Assembly (NCBI GenBank): GCA_035697485.1
Contig: DASSCU010000024.1
Location: 1-64,000, forward strand
DNA from: Actinomycetota bacterium
GTDB lineage: Bacteria; Actinomycetota; UBA4738; HRBIN12
DNA length: 64,000 nt
Direction: 5' to 3'
The stretch's first letter is position 1. Each line of letters begins with the position of its first letter. Below the pieces are notes generated by a model. That model was given only the letters and a program-made list of their open reading frames with translations. It had not been told where the DNA came from and made no database searches. Shown one piece after another: positions 8,706 to 16,290 of this stretch. Position numbers and translations under genes: made by a program.

Positions 8706-9347
8706 ATGGCCCTCCACGACCTCGCCACGCTCGCCGATGCCCTGACCTTCGCGTTGCTCACGGCGGTCTCGGGCGCGATCGCGTGGGGCGTTTTCAGGGT
8801 CGCGGCACGTCGGTACGGGTTCCGCCGAACCACGAGCACCGTCTCGGCCGCCGCGGTCCTGACCCTCGCCCTGGGCACCATGGCGTTGTGGCCTGCTGCT
8901 CGTGGCGGGACGGAAGGGAACACGGGGGTCGCGATCCCCGACGGATCCGCGCCGGAAGCCCAACGCACGACGACGCCTGCGTTGCCGGCGCCCGAGCCGG
9001 TAGCGCCGCCTTCGACGGAGGAGCGGTTCGTCGACGCGAACTCGGCGCGGGTCGGTCGTGATGGTTCGCAGAACGAAGGCCCGAACCCCCAGCCGACCGA
9101 AGACGCACCGGGCGGCTCAGGCTCCGGGCCCGGAGATCCCGGAACGACCCCCGACCCCCCGCCTTCCCAGACCCCGCCGCCCGACCCCCCGCCGTCACCG
9201 GACGAGGGCGATGACGACGAGGGCGATGACGACGAGGGCGATGACGACGAAGGCGATGACGACGAAGGCGATGACGACGAAGGCGATGACGGGGGCGATG
9301 ACGGGGGCGATGACGAGGGCGAGGGCGAGGGTTGGGCGACCTCGTGA
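8706..9347 (+). CDS. membrane protein with Pro-rich and acidic GDDDE-repeat tail
   Basis: A 213-residue protein in three parts. Residues ~10-65 contain two hydrophobic helices (FALLTAVSGAIAWGVF and AAVLTLALGTMALWP). Residues ~70-165 are Pro/Ala/Gly/Ser-rich and disordered. Residues ~166-208 are an acidic run made from the five-residue unit EGDDD, encoded by a 15-bp tandem repeat. I do not recognise it. The tail could bind calcium or other cations, but that is a guess from charge alone. The start ATG lacks a clear ribosome-binding site; a TAGGTT box is about 50 bp upstream. Composition of the rest matches neighbouring genes. Confidence 0.65.
   Translation: MALHDLATLADALTFALLTAVSGAIAWGVFRVAARRYGFRRTTSTVSAAAVLTLALGTMALWPAARGGTEGNTGVAIPDGSAPEAQRTTTPALPAPEPVAPPSTEERFVDANSARVGRDGSQNEGPNPQPTEDAPGGSGSGPGDPGTTPDPPPSQTPPPDPPPSPDEGDDDEGDDDEGDDDEGDDDEGDDDEGDDGGDDGGDDEGEGEGWATS
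9201..9332 (+). repeat. 15-bp coding tandem repeat (EGDDD units)
   Basis: The unit GAGGGCGATGACGAC recurs five times, with GAG/GAA third-base changes in later copies, then degrades into shorter GGGGGCGATGAC and GAGGGC units. It keeps the reading frame because the unit is a multiple of three, so copy number can vary without breaking the protein. Confidence 0.9.
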
Positions 9348-9427
9348 ACTTCATCGGGTCGGCTTTACAGATCCCGTGACCGAACCGCGGTTGTCGCGTC
9401 ACCGCTCGTAGAACATCTCGCCACGTG

Positions 9428-9433
9428 TACCGT
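9428..9433 (+). promoter_or_regulatory. -10 box (TACCGT), leaderless methyltransferase transcript
   Basis: TACCGT lies 7 nt before the ATG at 9441; no ribosome-binding site is present in the short gap. Confidence 0.55.
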
Positions 9434-9440
9434 GCGCTCG

Positions 9441-10199
9441 ATGGCTGACGACGACGATCAGCTCCCGCTCTACACGGAGCTCGCGCCGTGGTTCCACCTG
9501 CTGACGGCGCCCGAGGACTACGAGCTCGACGCCCGGCACGCGCTCGACGTGCTCACCCAGGCGATCGGCGAGCCGCCGCGAGCGATCCTCGAGCTCGGAT
9601 CGGGAGGCGGCAACAGCGCGTCCCACATGAAGGCGCACGCGACGCTCACGCTCACCGATCTCAGCGAGCAGATGCTCCAGCTCAGCCGCACGATCAACCC
9701 CGAGGTCGAGCACGTGCAGGGCGACATGCGCACGCTCCGCCTCGACGGTCGCGAGTTCGACGCGGTGTTCGTGCACGATGCGATCAGCTACCAGCTCACC
9801 GAGCAGGACCTGCGCGACACGCTCGAGACGGCGTTCGCACACCTGCGGCCTGGTGGCGCGGCGATCTTCGAACCCGACATCACGCGCGAGGCCTATGCGG
9901 ACGCCACGCACCAAGGCGGTCACGACGGCGCCGACGGACGACGGCTCCGCTACCTGCAGTGGCGCAACGATCCGGACCCGAGTGACACCTGGTACGTCGA
10001 CGAGTTCGCGATCCTGCTGCACGAGGCCGACGGCACGAGCCGCATCGCCCACGACACGCACCGGCTCGGCATGTTCCCGCGCGCGACGTGGTTCGAGCTG
10101 CTCGCCGACGTCGGGTTCGTCGACGAGCACGCCGTGCCGAGCCCGTACGAGGACGAGGGGGTCGGTGCCGAGAGCTTCGTCGGCCGGCGCTCCGCCTGA
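9441..10199 (+). CDS. class I SAM-dependent methyltransferase
   Basis: A 252-residue Rossmann-fold methyltransferase. Motif I is ILELGSGGGNSASH (the AdoMet-binding glycine loop), followed by LTLTDLSEQMLQLSR (acidic residue for the ribose), HVQGDMRTLRL, FDAVFVHDAISY and LRPGGAAIF. Its acceptor is unknown; such proteins act on small molecules or serve as generic type-11/25 methyltransferases. The ATG at 9441 is chosen over the upstream GTG at 9432 because the TACCGT box overlaps the latter. Stand-alone gene. Confidence 0.85.
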   Translation: MADDDDQLPLYTELAPWFHLLTAPEDYELDARHALDVLTQAIGEPPRAILELGSGGGNSASHMKAHATLTLTDLSEQMLQLSRTINPEVEHVQGDMRTLRLDGREFDAVFVHDAISYQLTEQDLRDTLETAFAHLRPGGAAIFEPDITREAYADATHQGGHDGADGRRLRYLQWRNDPDPSDTWYVDEFAILLHEADGTSRIAHDTHRLGMFPRATWFELLADVGFVDEHAVPSPYEDEGVGAESFVGRRSA

Positions 10200-10280
10200 T
10201 CGACCCGGCATCGGTTGACCGGTTCCGCCTGGTTCCCCTAGCGTCGGTAGTTCGCCGATCGAGCCTGGGAGGTCAGCACG

Positions 10281-10697
10281 ATGCCGTCTCGTCTCAACCC
10301 GTACATCAACTTCGATGGCAACACCCGCGAGGCGATGGAGTTCTACCGGGACGTGTTCGGGGGTGACCTGGTCATCAATACCTTCGGGGAGTACGGGAAC
10401 CCCGATCCTTCGGTCGCCGACAAGACGATGCACGCGCAGCTCGAGACCGAGCGCGGCTTCACGCTGATGGCGTCGGACGGCCCTCCCGGCAGCGAGCTCA
10501 CGGTCGGGGACAACATCTCGATCTCCCTCAGCGGGGACGACGCTGACGAGCTCCGCGGCTACTGGGACAAGCTGTCCGACGGCGGCACGGTCACGATGCC
10601 CCTCGAGAAGCAGATGTGGGGCGACGAGTTCGGTATGTGCGTCGACCGTTTCGGTCTCTCCTGGATGGTCAACATCGCCGGGTCGCCGCCCTCCTGA
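10281..10697 (+). CDS. VOC-family / PhnB-like glyoxalase-fold protein
   Basis: A 138-residue single-domain protein of the PhnB branch of the vicinal-oxygen-chelate superfamily: LNPYINFDGNTREAMEFYRDVFGG at the N-terminus (cited in two pieces: LNPYINFDGN, REAMEFYRDVFGG), MHAQLETERGFTLMASD in the middle and WGDEFGMCVDRFGLSWMVN at the end. Members bind a metal in some cases but many have no known reaction. GGAGGT eight bases upstream fixes the ATG. Stand-alone gene between two leaderless genes. Confidence 0.85.
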   Translation: MPSRLNPYINFDGNTREAMEFYRDVFGGDLVINTFGEYGNPDPSVADKTMHAQLETERGFTLMASDGPPGSELTVGDNISISLSGDDADELRGYWDKLSDGGTVTMPLEKQMWGDEFGMCVDRFGLSWMVNIAGSPPS

Positions 10698-10750
10698 CCA
10701 GCGATCGCAGACAGGGACCCGGACAATGCTCCGGCGTCTGCCCGGCCGAG

Positions 10751-10756
10751 TACCGT
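10751..10756 (+). promoter_or_regulatory. -10 box (TACCGT), leaderless
   Basis: TACCGT stands 7 nt before the ATG at 10764 and decides that start over the GTG at 10755. Confidence 0.5.
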
Positions 10757-10763
10757 GGAGTGC

Positions 10764-11054
10764 ATGATCACTCGAGACGATCTGGAATCGCTGTCCTCGC
10801 ACCAGCTGCACGACCGAGCCGTCGACATGGGGAAGGCGGAGGGCGACATCGACTGGCTGTGGGGCCTTCTCGGCTCGATCCCCGCTGCGGAGGGGCAGCT
10901 CGGCGAGCTCGACGACTCCGGACTCGACATCTCCCACATCGTCAGCGCGATCAACGGCTACGTCCGCGCCGACCGCTCGACGGAAGAGACGCTGCGTCCG
11001 CAGTACGTCGACTACCTGCTCGAACACCTCGAGACGAGTTGCCACCAGGGCTGA
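10764..11054 (+). CDS. hypothetical protein, 96 aa
   Basis: A small acidic soluble protein (MITRDDLESLSSHQLHDRAV...). It has predicted helical character with many Asp/Glu, no cysteine pairs except one near the end, no membrane segment and no signal peptide. I do not recognise a family. The ATG at 10764 fits a leaderless start behind TACCGT; codon use is like that of neighbours, with G/C at nearly every third position. It converges with the DUF72 gene 18 bp away. Confidence 0.65.
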   Translation: MITRDDLESLSSHQLHDRAVDMGKAEGDIDWLWGLLGSIPAAEGQLGELDDSGLDISHIVSAINGYVRADRSTEETLRPQYVDYLLEHLETSCHQG

Positions 11055-11072
11055 AGGCGGACGTCGTTCCGT

Positions 11073-11849
11073 TCATCCACCACGTCCCGAGAGCTCGATC
11101 GGGGCCATCCGCTCCGCGTCACCCGAGCCCGCCTCCCCACCGATGAGCCGCATGAGCCGCGAGGCGTCGCGAGGGGCGGCGCCTCCAGGGTCGTTGTTGA
11201 AGTAGACGAACACCTCGCGGGCGTCGAGTGATCCGATCCTGCGCGCCCACCGACGGAGCTTCGCGCCGCGGTATGCGGACCCGTACCGGGTTCCCTGATG
11301 GAAGCGGATGTAGCTCCACCCGCCGACGACGTGCAGCGGCACCCGCGCACCCGGTCCGTCGGCGAGCACCCACGCCGCCCCGGCTCCGTCCAGCAGCTCC
11401 AGCACGTCGTCGCCGAGCCAACTCGGGTGCCGGAACTCGAACGCGGCACGCATGCCGGTGGGAAGGATGTCCACGAGCTCGCGGAGCAGCCCCAGATCCT
11501 TCTGGAACGTCGGCGGCTGCTGGAACAGCACGGGTCCGAGCGCAGCGCCGAGACCGCCGGCCCGCTCCCAGAAGCGCTCGAGGGGCTCCCCCGGGTCGCG
11601 GAAACGTCGAAGGTGCGTGAGATACCGGCTCATCTTCACCGCGAAGCGGAAGCCGGTGGGCACCTGTGCGGCCCACCCTTCGAACGTCGATCGCAACGGC
11701 AGCCGGTAGAACGACGCGTTGACCTCGATCGTCGGGAATCGGCGGCTCAGGAACTCAAGCCACGATCGTTGGGGAAGCCCCTCGGGGTAGACGTCGGCCC
11801 GCCAGTCCCGGTAGACCCAGCCACTCGTGCCGACCCAGACCTCGGTCAC
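11073..11849 (-). CDS. DUF72 (YecE-like) TIM-barrel protein
   Basis: A 258-residue DUF72 protein. It shows the family landmarks VGTSGWVYRDWRADVYP, LEFLSRRFPTIEVNASFYR, FRFAVKMSRYLTHLRR, VLFQQPPTFQKD, AAFEFRHPSWL and VFVYFNNDPGGAAPRDA. DUF72 proteins are TIM barrels related to xylose-isomerase-like folds; no reaction has been firmly assigned. The start is a GTG at 11849 with no clear ribosome-binding site. Length matches the family. Confidence 0.93.
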   Translation of the reverse strand: MTEVWVGTSGWVYRDWRADVYPEGLPQRSWLEFLSRRFPTIEVNASFYRLPLRSTFEGWAAQVPTGFRFAVKMSRYLTHLRRFRDPGEPLERFWERAGGLGAALGPVLFQQPPTFQKDLGLLRELVDILPTGMRAAFEFRHPSWLGDDVLELLDGAGAAWVLADGPGARVPLHVVGGWSYIRFHQGTRYGSAYRGAKLRRWARRIGSLDAREVFVYFNNDPGGAAPRDASRLMRLIGGEAGSGDAERMAPIELSGRGG

Positions 11850-12081
11850 TCAACACACCCGGACGTTCTTCATGGTTGCGACATACCCGAGCGAGCGCGT
11901 CTCACTCGGGTGAGCTCGGGTGAGGGTCCTCACCTCGGGCAATGTACGTGACCCAGCCGTCACGCTCGTGCCGACGTCGGCCGGGATCGTCGCCGTCGGC
12001 CCCCCAACCACGGGTCGAACGGCGCCGGTCGCGGGGAGTCGTGTGACTACCGTGAGACCAACGACACAGGAGGGCAGCGAC

Positions 12082-12792
12082 ATGGCCACCACCACCACCA
12101 GAACCAGACCCCAGCGGATCGAGGAGCGCAAACAGCAACCATCGGCACGCGCACAGGATCGTGGACGACGAGCAGCCCGCGAACGCGATCGCCGCACGGC
12201 GGGAGCGCTGCTCGCATCCGCGGGTGCCGCGGTCCTCATGGCGATCATCACGGCCGAGGCTCTGTATCCGGCCCCGTTCAACACCGCTGACAACACGATC
12301 AGCGATCTCGGCGCGACGATCCCTCCGGACAGCGTGATCCTGCAACCGTCGGCGACGATCTTCGACGTCTCGATGATCGTGGTCGGCCTGATGATCGTGG
12401 CCGGCGCGTTCTTCGTGCACCGGGCGTTCGCCCGCAAGGCGGTGACGATCCCGTTGGCGCTCTTCGGCATCGGCGCGATCGGCGTCGGCGCCTTCCCGGG
12501 GAACCACTTGGCGCCCCATCAGCTGTTCGCGATGACGGCGTTCATCAGCGGCGGCGTCGCTGCGGTGCTCGCGGCAAGGGTCCTGGTGGCTCCGCTCCGA
12601 CAGATGTCGGTCGCCATCGGCGTGATCTCGCTCGTGAGCTTCGTCCTGGCCATGTTCATGTTGGAATGGGCTCCGGTGGCGGAGCTCGGCGAAGGTGGGA
12701 TCGAGCGATGGATCGTGTATCCGGCGATCCTTTGGCTCACCGTGTTCGGCGGCGCGCTCATGGGCACGGGAGCGTCGCAGCAGGACGGCTGA
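12082..12792 (+). CDS. DUF998 family membrane protein
   Basis: A 236-residue protein with a 45-residue basic Thr/Arg/Gln-rich cytoplasmic head and about six membrane helices. The motif LYPAPFNTADNTISDLGATIP right after helix 1 and the later FPGNHLAPHQLFAM are DUF998 hallmarks (NxISDLG and the Hxx loop). Function is unknown. ATG at 12082 follows AGGAGGG six bases upstream, so the longer frame starting at 11920 is not used; a TACCGT box near 12046 gives a short leader. Confidence 0.85.
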   Translation: MATTTTRTRPQRIEERKQQPSARAQDRGRRAARERDRRTAGALLASAGAAVLMAIITAEALYPAPFNTADNTISDLGATIPPDSVILQPSATIFDVSMIVVGLMIVAGAFFVHRAFARKAVTIPLALFGIGAIGVGAFPGNHLAPHQLFAMTAFISGGVAAVLAARVLVAPLRQMSVAIGVISLVSFVLAMFMLEWAPVAELGEGGIERWIVYPAILWLTVFGGALMGTGASQQDG

Positions 12793-12874
12793 CCTGGGTT
12801 CCCCTCCTGCGCCGGACCTACTACCCTGACCCCGCGGTGTTTACGCGGAACGCGCGGAGGGAAGGCCGAGGCTC

Positions 12875-13198
12875 ATGGCTTATGTGATCGCTGAGCCGTG
12901 CATCGACGTGAAGGATCGGGCCTGCGTCGATGAGTGCCCCGTGGACTGCATCTACGAGGGCCCCCGCATGCTCTACATCCAACCCGACGAATGCGTGGAC
13001 TGCGATGCGTGCGTGCCGGTGTGTCCCGTGACGGCGATCTTCCCGCAGGACGACGTTCCGTCGGAATGGAAGAGCTTCGCCGAGGTGAACGCCGCATGGT
13101 TCGCCGACGTGACGGGGCTCGGATCCCCAGGAGGGGCCGCACAGGTGGGACCACAACCCACCGATCATCCGACCGTGGCTGCCTGGGAGCCCGCCTGA
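12875..13198 (+). CDS. fdxA: 7Fe ferredoxin, [3Fe-4S][4Fe-4S]
   Basis: A 107-residue small electron carrier. Cysteines 9, 17 and 50 fit the [3Fe-4S] cluster and 21, 40, 43 and 46 the [4Fe-4S] cluster, with Cys25 spare, as in the Azotobacter FdI and mycobacterial FdxA group (VIAEPCIDVKDRACVDECPV, CVDCDACVPVCPV). The C-terminal 40 residues are the usual actinobacterial extension. GGAGGGAAGG upstream supports the ATG. It could feed cytochromes P450 or reductases; no partner is adjacent. It is over 30 kb from the heterocycle operon. Confidence 0.95.
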   Translation: MAYVIAEPCIDVKDRACVDECPVDCIYEGPRMLYIQPDECVDCDACVPVCPVTAIFPQDDVPSEWKSFAEVNAAWFADVTGLGSPGGAAQVGPQPTDHPTVAAWEPA

Positions 13199-13249
13199 CG
13201 CCGGGACGTCATTCATCCCTTCCGGCGCCGCGGCCCGCCGCTCCGCTCC

Positions 13250-14125
13250 CTATGTCGGCGGCACGAACTTGCTCGCCGTGAACACCGCCCCGTGAGGATC
13301 GGTGATGACCGTCATGCGGACCCACGGAGCATCCATGGGTGGCACGAGGACCTTCCCACCGAGTTCGGTCGCGCGGCCGGCGATCGCATCGGCGTCGTCG
13401 ACCGCGAACGTGATGCTCCAGTGCGCCGGGGCCTCGCCGTCGGATCGCTCCTCGGACGATGGAAGGAGCCAGGCGACGGCGTCCGCGAATCCCTCGGGCG
13501 CACCGAGGTCGGCCTGACGCTCCCACAGCGTGGGATCGCGCTCGGCGAGGAAGTCGCCGTACCCGGGCATGCGCCACAGGCCCGAACCACTCCCCTCGTC
13601 ACCGAAGCCGCTCAGCTCCCACCCGAACACCGCGCCGTAGAACGCCTCCGCTCCGTCACGGTCGTTGGTGTTCAGTTCGCTGAAGTTCCACGTTCCGGGC
13701 TCGTTGACGAGCTGCGCGCCCGTCCGGCGTCCGGCTTGCCAGATCGAGAACGTGGCGCCGGACGGATCCGAGCAGACGACACTGCGGCCCGCGTCGCCGA
13801 CATCGACGGGGTCGACGAGCACGCGGCCGCCGACCTCGCTCACCCGCCGTGCGGTCTCATCCGCATCGTCGGTCGCGATGTACGTCATCCATGCCGGGGA
13901 TGAAAGACCCTCCGACATCTCGGAGCCGATGCCGGCGACGGCGCGACCGCGGAGGCGAGCGATGAGAGAGCGAGCCGAGCCGGGGGGCGACTGCTCCTCG
14001 AACCGCCAACCGAACAGACCACCGTAGAAGTCGGCGGCGGCGTCCGGGTCTCGTCGAGCGATATCGATCCAGCAGGGAACGCCGGCTGGGTATCGGTCAC
14101 GCTCGAACGCCTGGGTCTCGCTCAT
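13250..14125 (-). CDS. VOC-family protein with two glyoxalase/bleomycin-resistance domains
   Basis: A 291-residue tandem VOC protein. Domain 1 starts GVPCWIDIARRDPDAAADFY with FYGGLFGWRFEE, domain 2 starts WNFSELNTNDRDGAEAFY with FYGAVFGWELSG; each ends with the usual DPxGAxFxxW/A strand. This two-domain architecture is frequent in actinobacteria (the hydroxylase-27-like VOC group) and lacks assigned reactions. ATG at 14125 with AGGAA upstream; the frame continues upstream but without a better start. Probably a single gene. Confidence 0.88.
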   Translation of the reverse strand: MSETQAFERDRYPAGVPCWIDIARRDPDAAADFYGGLFGWRFEEQSPPGSARSLIARLRGRAVAGIGSEMSEGLSSPAWMTYIATDDADETARRVSEVGGRVLVDPVDVGDAGRSVVCSDPSGATFSIWQAGRRTGAQLVNEPGTWNFSELNTNDRDGAEAFYGAVFGWELSGFGDEGSGSGLWRMPGYGDFLAERDPTLWERQADLGAPEGFADAVAWLLPSSEERSDGEAPAHWSITFAVDDADAIAGRATELGGKVLVPPMDAPWVRMTVITDPHGAVFTASKFVPPT

Positions 14126-14192
14126 GTGCTCATTCCTTTCGGGACGGCGAGACGTACTCGATCGTGAGCCTACCGGCGGTGCCCCACGTCGT

Positions 14193-14773
14193 TCACCGAT
14201 CCGGGTGGTAGGTGAGGAGGATCCCGCCCGTGCTCGTCGGCTTCGAGTCGACCAGACGCAGCCGCCGCAGCACCCCGTCGTCAGCGAACAGGCGCTTGCC
14301 GCCACCGAGGGTCAGCGGGAACACGGCGAGTGCGTACTCGTCGACCAGGTCATGGGCGGTGAGCGTTTGCACGAGCTTCCCGCTCCCGAGCACCGTGATG
14401 GTGCCGCCCTCTTGCGCCTTCAGTTCGGACACCTCGGTGGGGACGTCGCGGATCACGGTCGTGGGCTGCCACGAGGGGTCGCTCGGCGTCGTGGACGCGA
14501 CGTACTTCTGGACGCCGTTCAGATGCTGCGCGAACGGGTCGTCCTTCGGGGCGTTCGGCCAGTAAGCGGCCATCTTCTCGAACGTCATGCGACCGAACAA
14601 CTGCGCGTCGGTGGCAGCCATCCCCTCGGCCGCGGCCTGCCCCATGACCTCGTCGAAGTAGGGCATCTGCCAGCCCCCGTGCTCGAACCCGCCCTCCCGG
14701 TCCTCGTCGGGATGCCCCGGCGCCTGGTACACGCCGTCCACGAGAGGAACTCAACCACCACCAGCTTCCGCAT
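14193..14773 (-). pseudogene. dihydrofolate reductase family protein, frameshifted near N-terminus
   Basis: The ATG at 14773, with AGGAGGCGGGG ahead of it, opens MRKLVVVEFLS, the normal start of this family. The expected continuation (L)DGVYQAPGHPDEDREGGFEH lies one frame over: the codons run TTC CTC TCG then GG AC where TCG CTG GAC would be expected, so one base appears to be missing near 14742. From there to 14193 the frame is intact, with QLFGRMTFEKMAAYWP, GSGKLVQTL and LTLGGGKRLF. Either a genuine frameshift mutation or an assembly error. The body is otherwise undecayed, which favours a recent event or an error. Confidence 0.75.
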
Positions 14774-15178
14774 CGGGCCCCGCCTCCTTCTGGATCATCC
14801 TGCCCGTCAGTCGATCACCGAATGATGCACTTCCGAGGCCGATCGGGGGATGCGAGGTATCACCCCAACACCTGACTACATCCGGCGAGCCGGACGGCCT
14901 ACGGTGGCTCCCTCAGGGTTCTCGTCCCGAAGGGATCTGGTTCAGGCATGGACGACGTCGGAGCCGCGCGTGCAGAGGATGGAACGAGCGGAGCTGCTCC
15001 ACCCGTCTGGCACCGATCCTTCGGGTCTCGTCGGTTCGCTGCCGACGCCCGCGCGCCTCCGCCTCACTCCTCGGGCGATCTTCCTCGATCTCGACGCTCG
15101 GCCTAGCGAAGAGATCGACGTCGGGAGTACGTTGGAACGTGGGTCACCGTACAGCTCAACCCCCGAAGGAGCCGATCG
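14774..15178. other. intergenic stretch, no gene recognised
   Basis: Roughly 400 bases between the divergent DHFR-like and DivIVA-like genes. Frames here lack ribosome-binding sites and match nothing I know. It presumably carries both promoters; I cannot mark a convincing -35/-10 pair. Confidence 0.4.
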
Positions 15179-15844
15179 ATGGGCACACCCCAGACCGATG
15201 TCGACATGTGGTCATCCTCCCCCAGCGCGATCCGGGGGCCGGTCTTCAAGACCACCAGGCGCGGGTACGACCAGACCGAGGTGATGGAGTACATCCGAGA
15301 CCTGACCGCACGCCTCGAGACCGTCGAGAAACAGGCGCGAACACTGCAGGCCGACGTTGAGCGGGCGCGCGAAGACCGGGACGTAGCGTTCGGCGAGCGG
15401 GACGAGGCACTGCGGGGGCGAGCCGGCGACGCCTACGAGCGGACCTCCGCCCGCGTCGCCGAGCTCCTGATGGGGGTCGACCGGGAGGTCGAAAGGATCC
15501 AGGCGGAGGCGCGAGCGGAGGTGGAGCGGATGTTGGCCGACGCCGAGACCGAAGCCTCTCGCATACGGGCGGAGGCAGCGGAACAGCGCCGTGCTGCCGA
15601 TCAAGCGAAGCGCCGGGCCCGGGAAGAGGCCGAGCGCTCCGTCGCCGATCTGACGTCACAGCGCGAACGCATCCTCGAGGAGCTTCGACTCGCAGGCGCC
15701 AGGATGCTCGATGTCATCGCCGGCCTGGAGACACCCACCGAGGACCTCGACACGAGACCGACGGCGAGAGACGACGCTCATGGATCGAAGGGGGAAGCCC
15801 CGCCTGTCGCGATCCCCGACCTCCAGACCGAACGCCCGACGTAG
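15179..15844 (+). CDS. DivIVA-domain coiled-coil protein
   Basis: A 221-residue protein with an N-terminal DivIVA-like motif (FKTTRRGYDQTEVMEYIRDL, residues ~22-42, compare F-x-x-x-x-x-GY-x-x-x-V-x-x-F/Y) followed by a long charged coiled coil to about residue 175 (ERAREDRDVAFGERDEAL, AEARAEVERMLADAETEAS). The C-terminal 40 residues are polar. DivIVA/Wag31 proteins recruit cell-pole and septum factors at curved membrane; this one is shorter and divergent, so a septum or polar-growth role is only likely. AAGGAG eight bases upstream of the ATG. Confidence 0.8.
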   Translation: MGTPQTDVDMWSSSPSAIRGPVFKTTRRGYDQTEVMEYIRDLTARLETVEKQARTLQADVERAREDRDVAFGERDEALRGRAGDAYERTSARVAELLMGVDREVERIQAEARAEVERMLADAETEASRIRAEAAEQRRAADQAKRRAREEAERSVADLTSQRERILEELRLAGARMLDVIAGLETPTEDLDTRPTARDDAHGSKGEAPPVAIPDLQTERPT

Positions 15845-15861
15845 GCGCCTCCATCGGGCGT
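15832..15861. terminator. possible bidirectional hairpin between convergent genes
   Basis: ACGCCCGA (15832-15839) pairs with TCGGGCGT (15854-15861) across a 14-base loop. It spans the end of the DivIVA-like gene and faces the convergent zinc-binding gene. No U-run follows, so it is only a candidate. Confidence 0.35.
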
Positions 15862-15871
15862 CACGCGAGGG

Positions 15872-16093
15872 TCACCGCTGGCCTTCGCGTCGCGTCGCCG
15901 GCCGTCGCCTGAAAGCCTCGACCGCCAACTCGGGGTCGATGCCCCGACGGGCGGCGTCGGCCGCGACCTTGCTGCAATCCTCGCACACCATGGCCTGCTG
16001 AAGGTCGACGAGAGCGTGCCCGTGCGCAAGGCACTCTTCCCCGCCGACGGCGATGGCTACCGTGAAGGTGCGCTCATGTTGTTGCCCGTCCAT
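15872..16093 (-). CDS. small putative zinc-binding protein (73 aa)
   Basis: MDGQQHERTFTVAIAVGGEE followed by CLAHGHALVDLQQAMVCEDC gives a Cys-x3-His and a Cys-x2-Cys pair, enough for one zinc site. The C-terminus is basic. No family recognised. The frame is open further upstream, but the ATG at 16093 begins the part with coherent sequence; its ribosome-binding site is weak. It lies divergent from the GH15 gene and converges with the DivIVA-like gene. Confidence 0.5.
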   Translation of the reverse strand: MDGQQHERTFTVAIAVGGEECLAHGHALVDLQQAMVCEDCSKVAADAARRGIDPELAVEAFRRRPATRREGQR

Positions 16094-16279
16094 GCCGCCT
16101 GATCCTGTCGTGTCCCGTACCCGCGAGCGATCCTGGGGCGCATCAGAGGTATCGGCAGGAGACGGCGAGCTGCGCAGTCGCCCGAACGACGGACCCATCG
16201 GTCGCTCCTCCGGACCCGGTCCACCGCCCAAACGACGGTCACCTGCGCGTCCGGTGGCCGAGACCAACGGGCCGACCCT

Positions 16280-16285
16280 TACCAT
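16280..16285 (+). promoter_or_regulatory. -10 box (TACCAT) of the GH15 gene, leaderless
   Basis: TACCAT is 5 nt before the ATG at 16291, with no ribosome-binding site between them. Confidence 0.5.
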
Positions 16286-16290
16286 TCCGT

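Noticed and set aside
9201-9332. A repeat array that might be mistaken for a CRISPR or minisatellite locus.
   Set aside because: Units are 15 bp, adjacent without spacers, and in frame inside a gene, so it is a coding tandem repeat.
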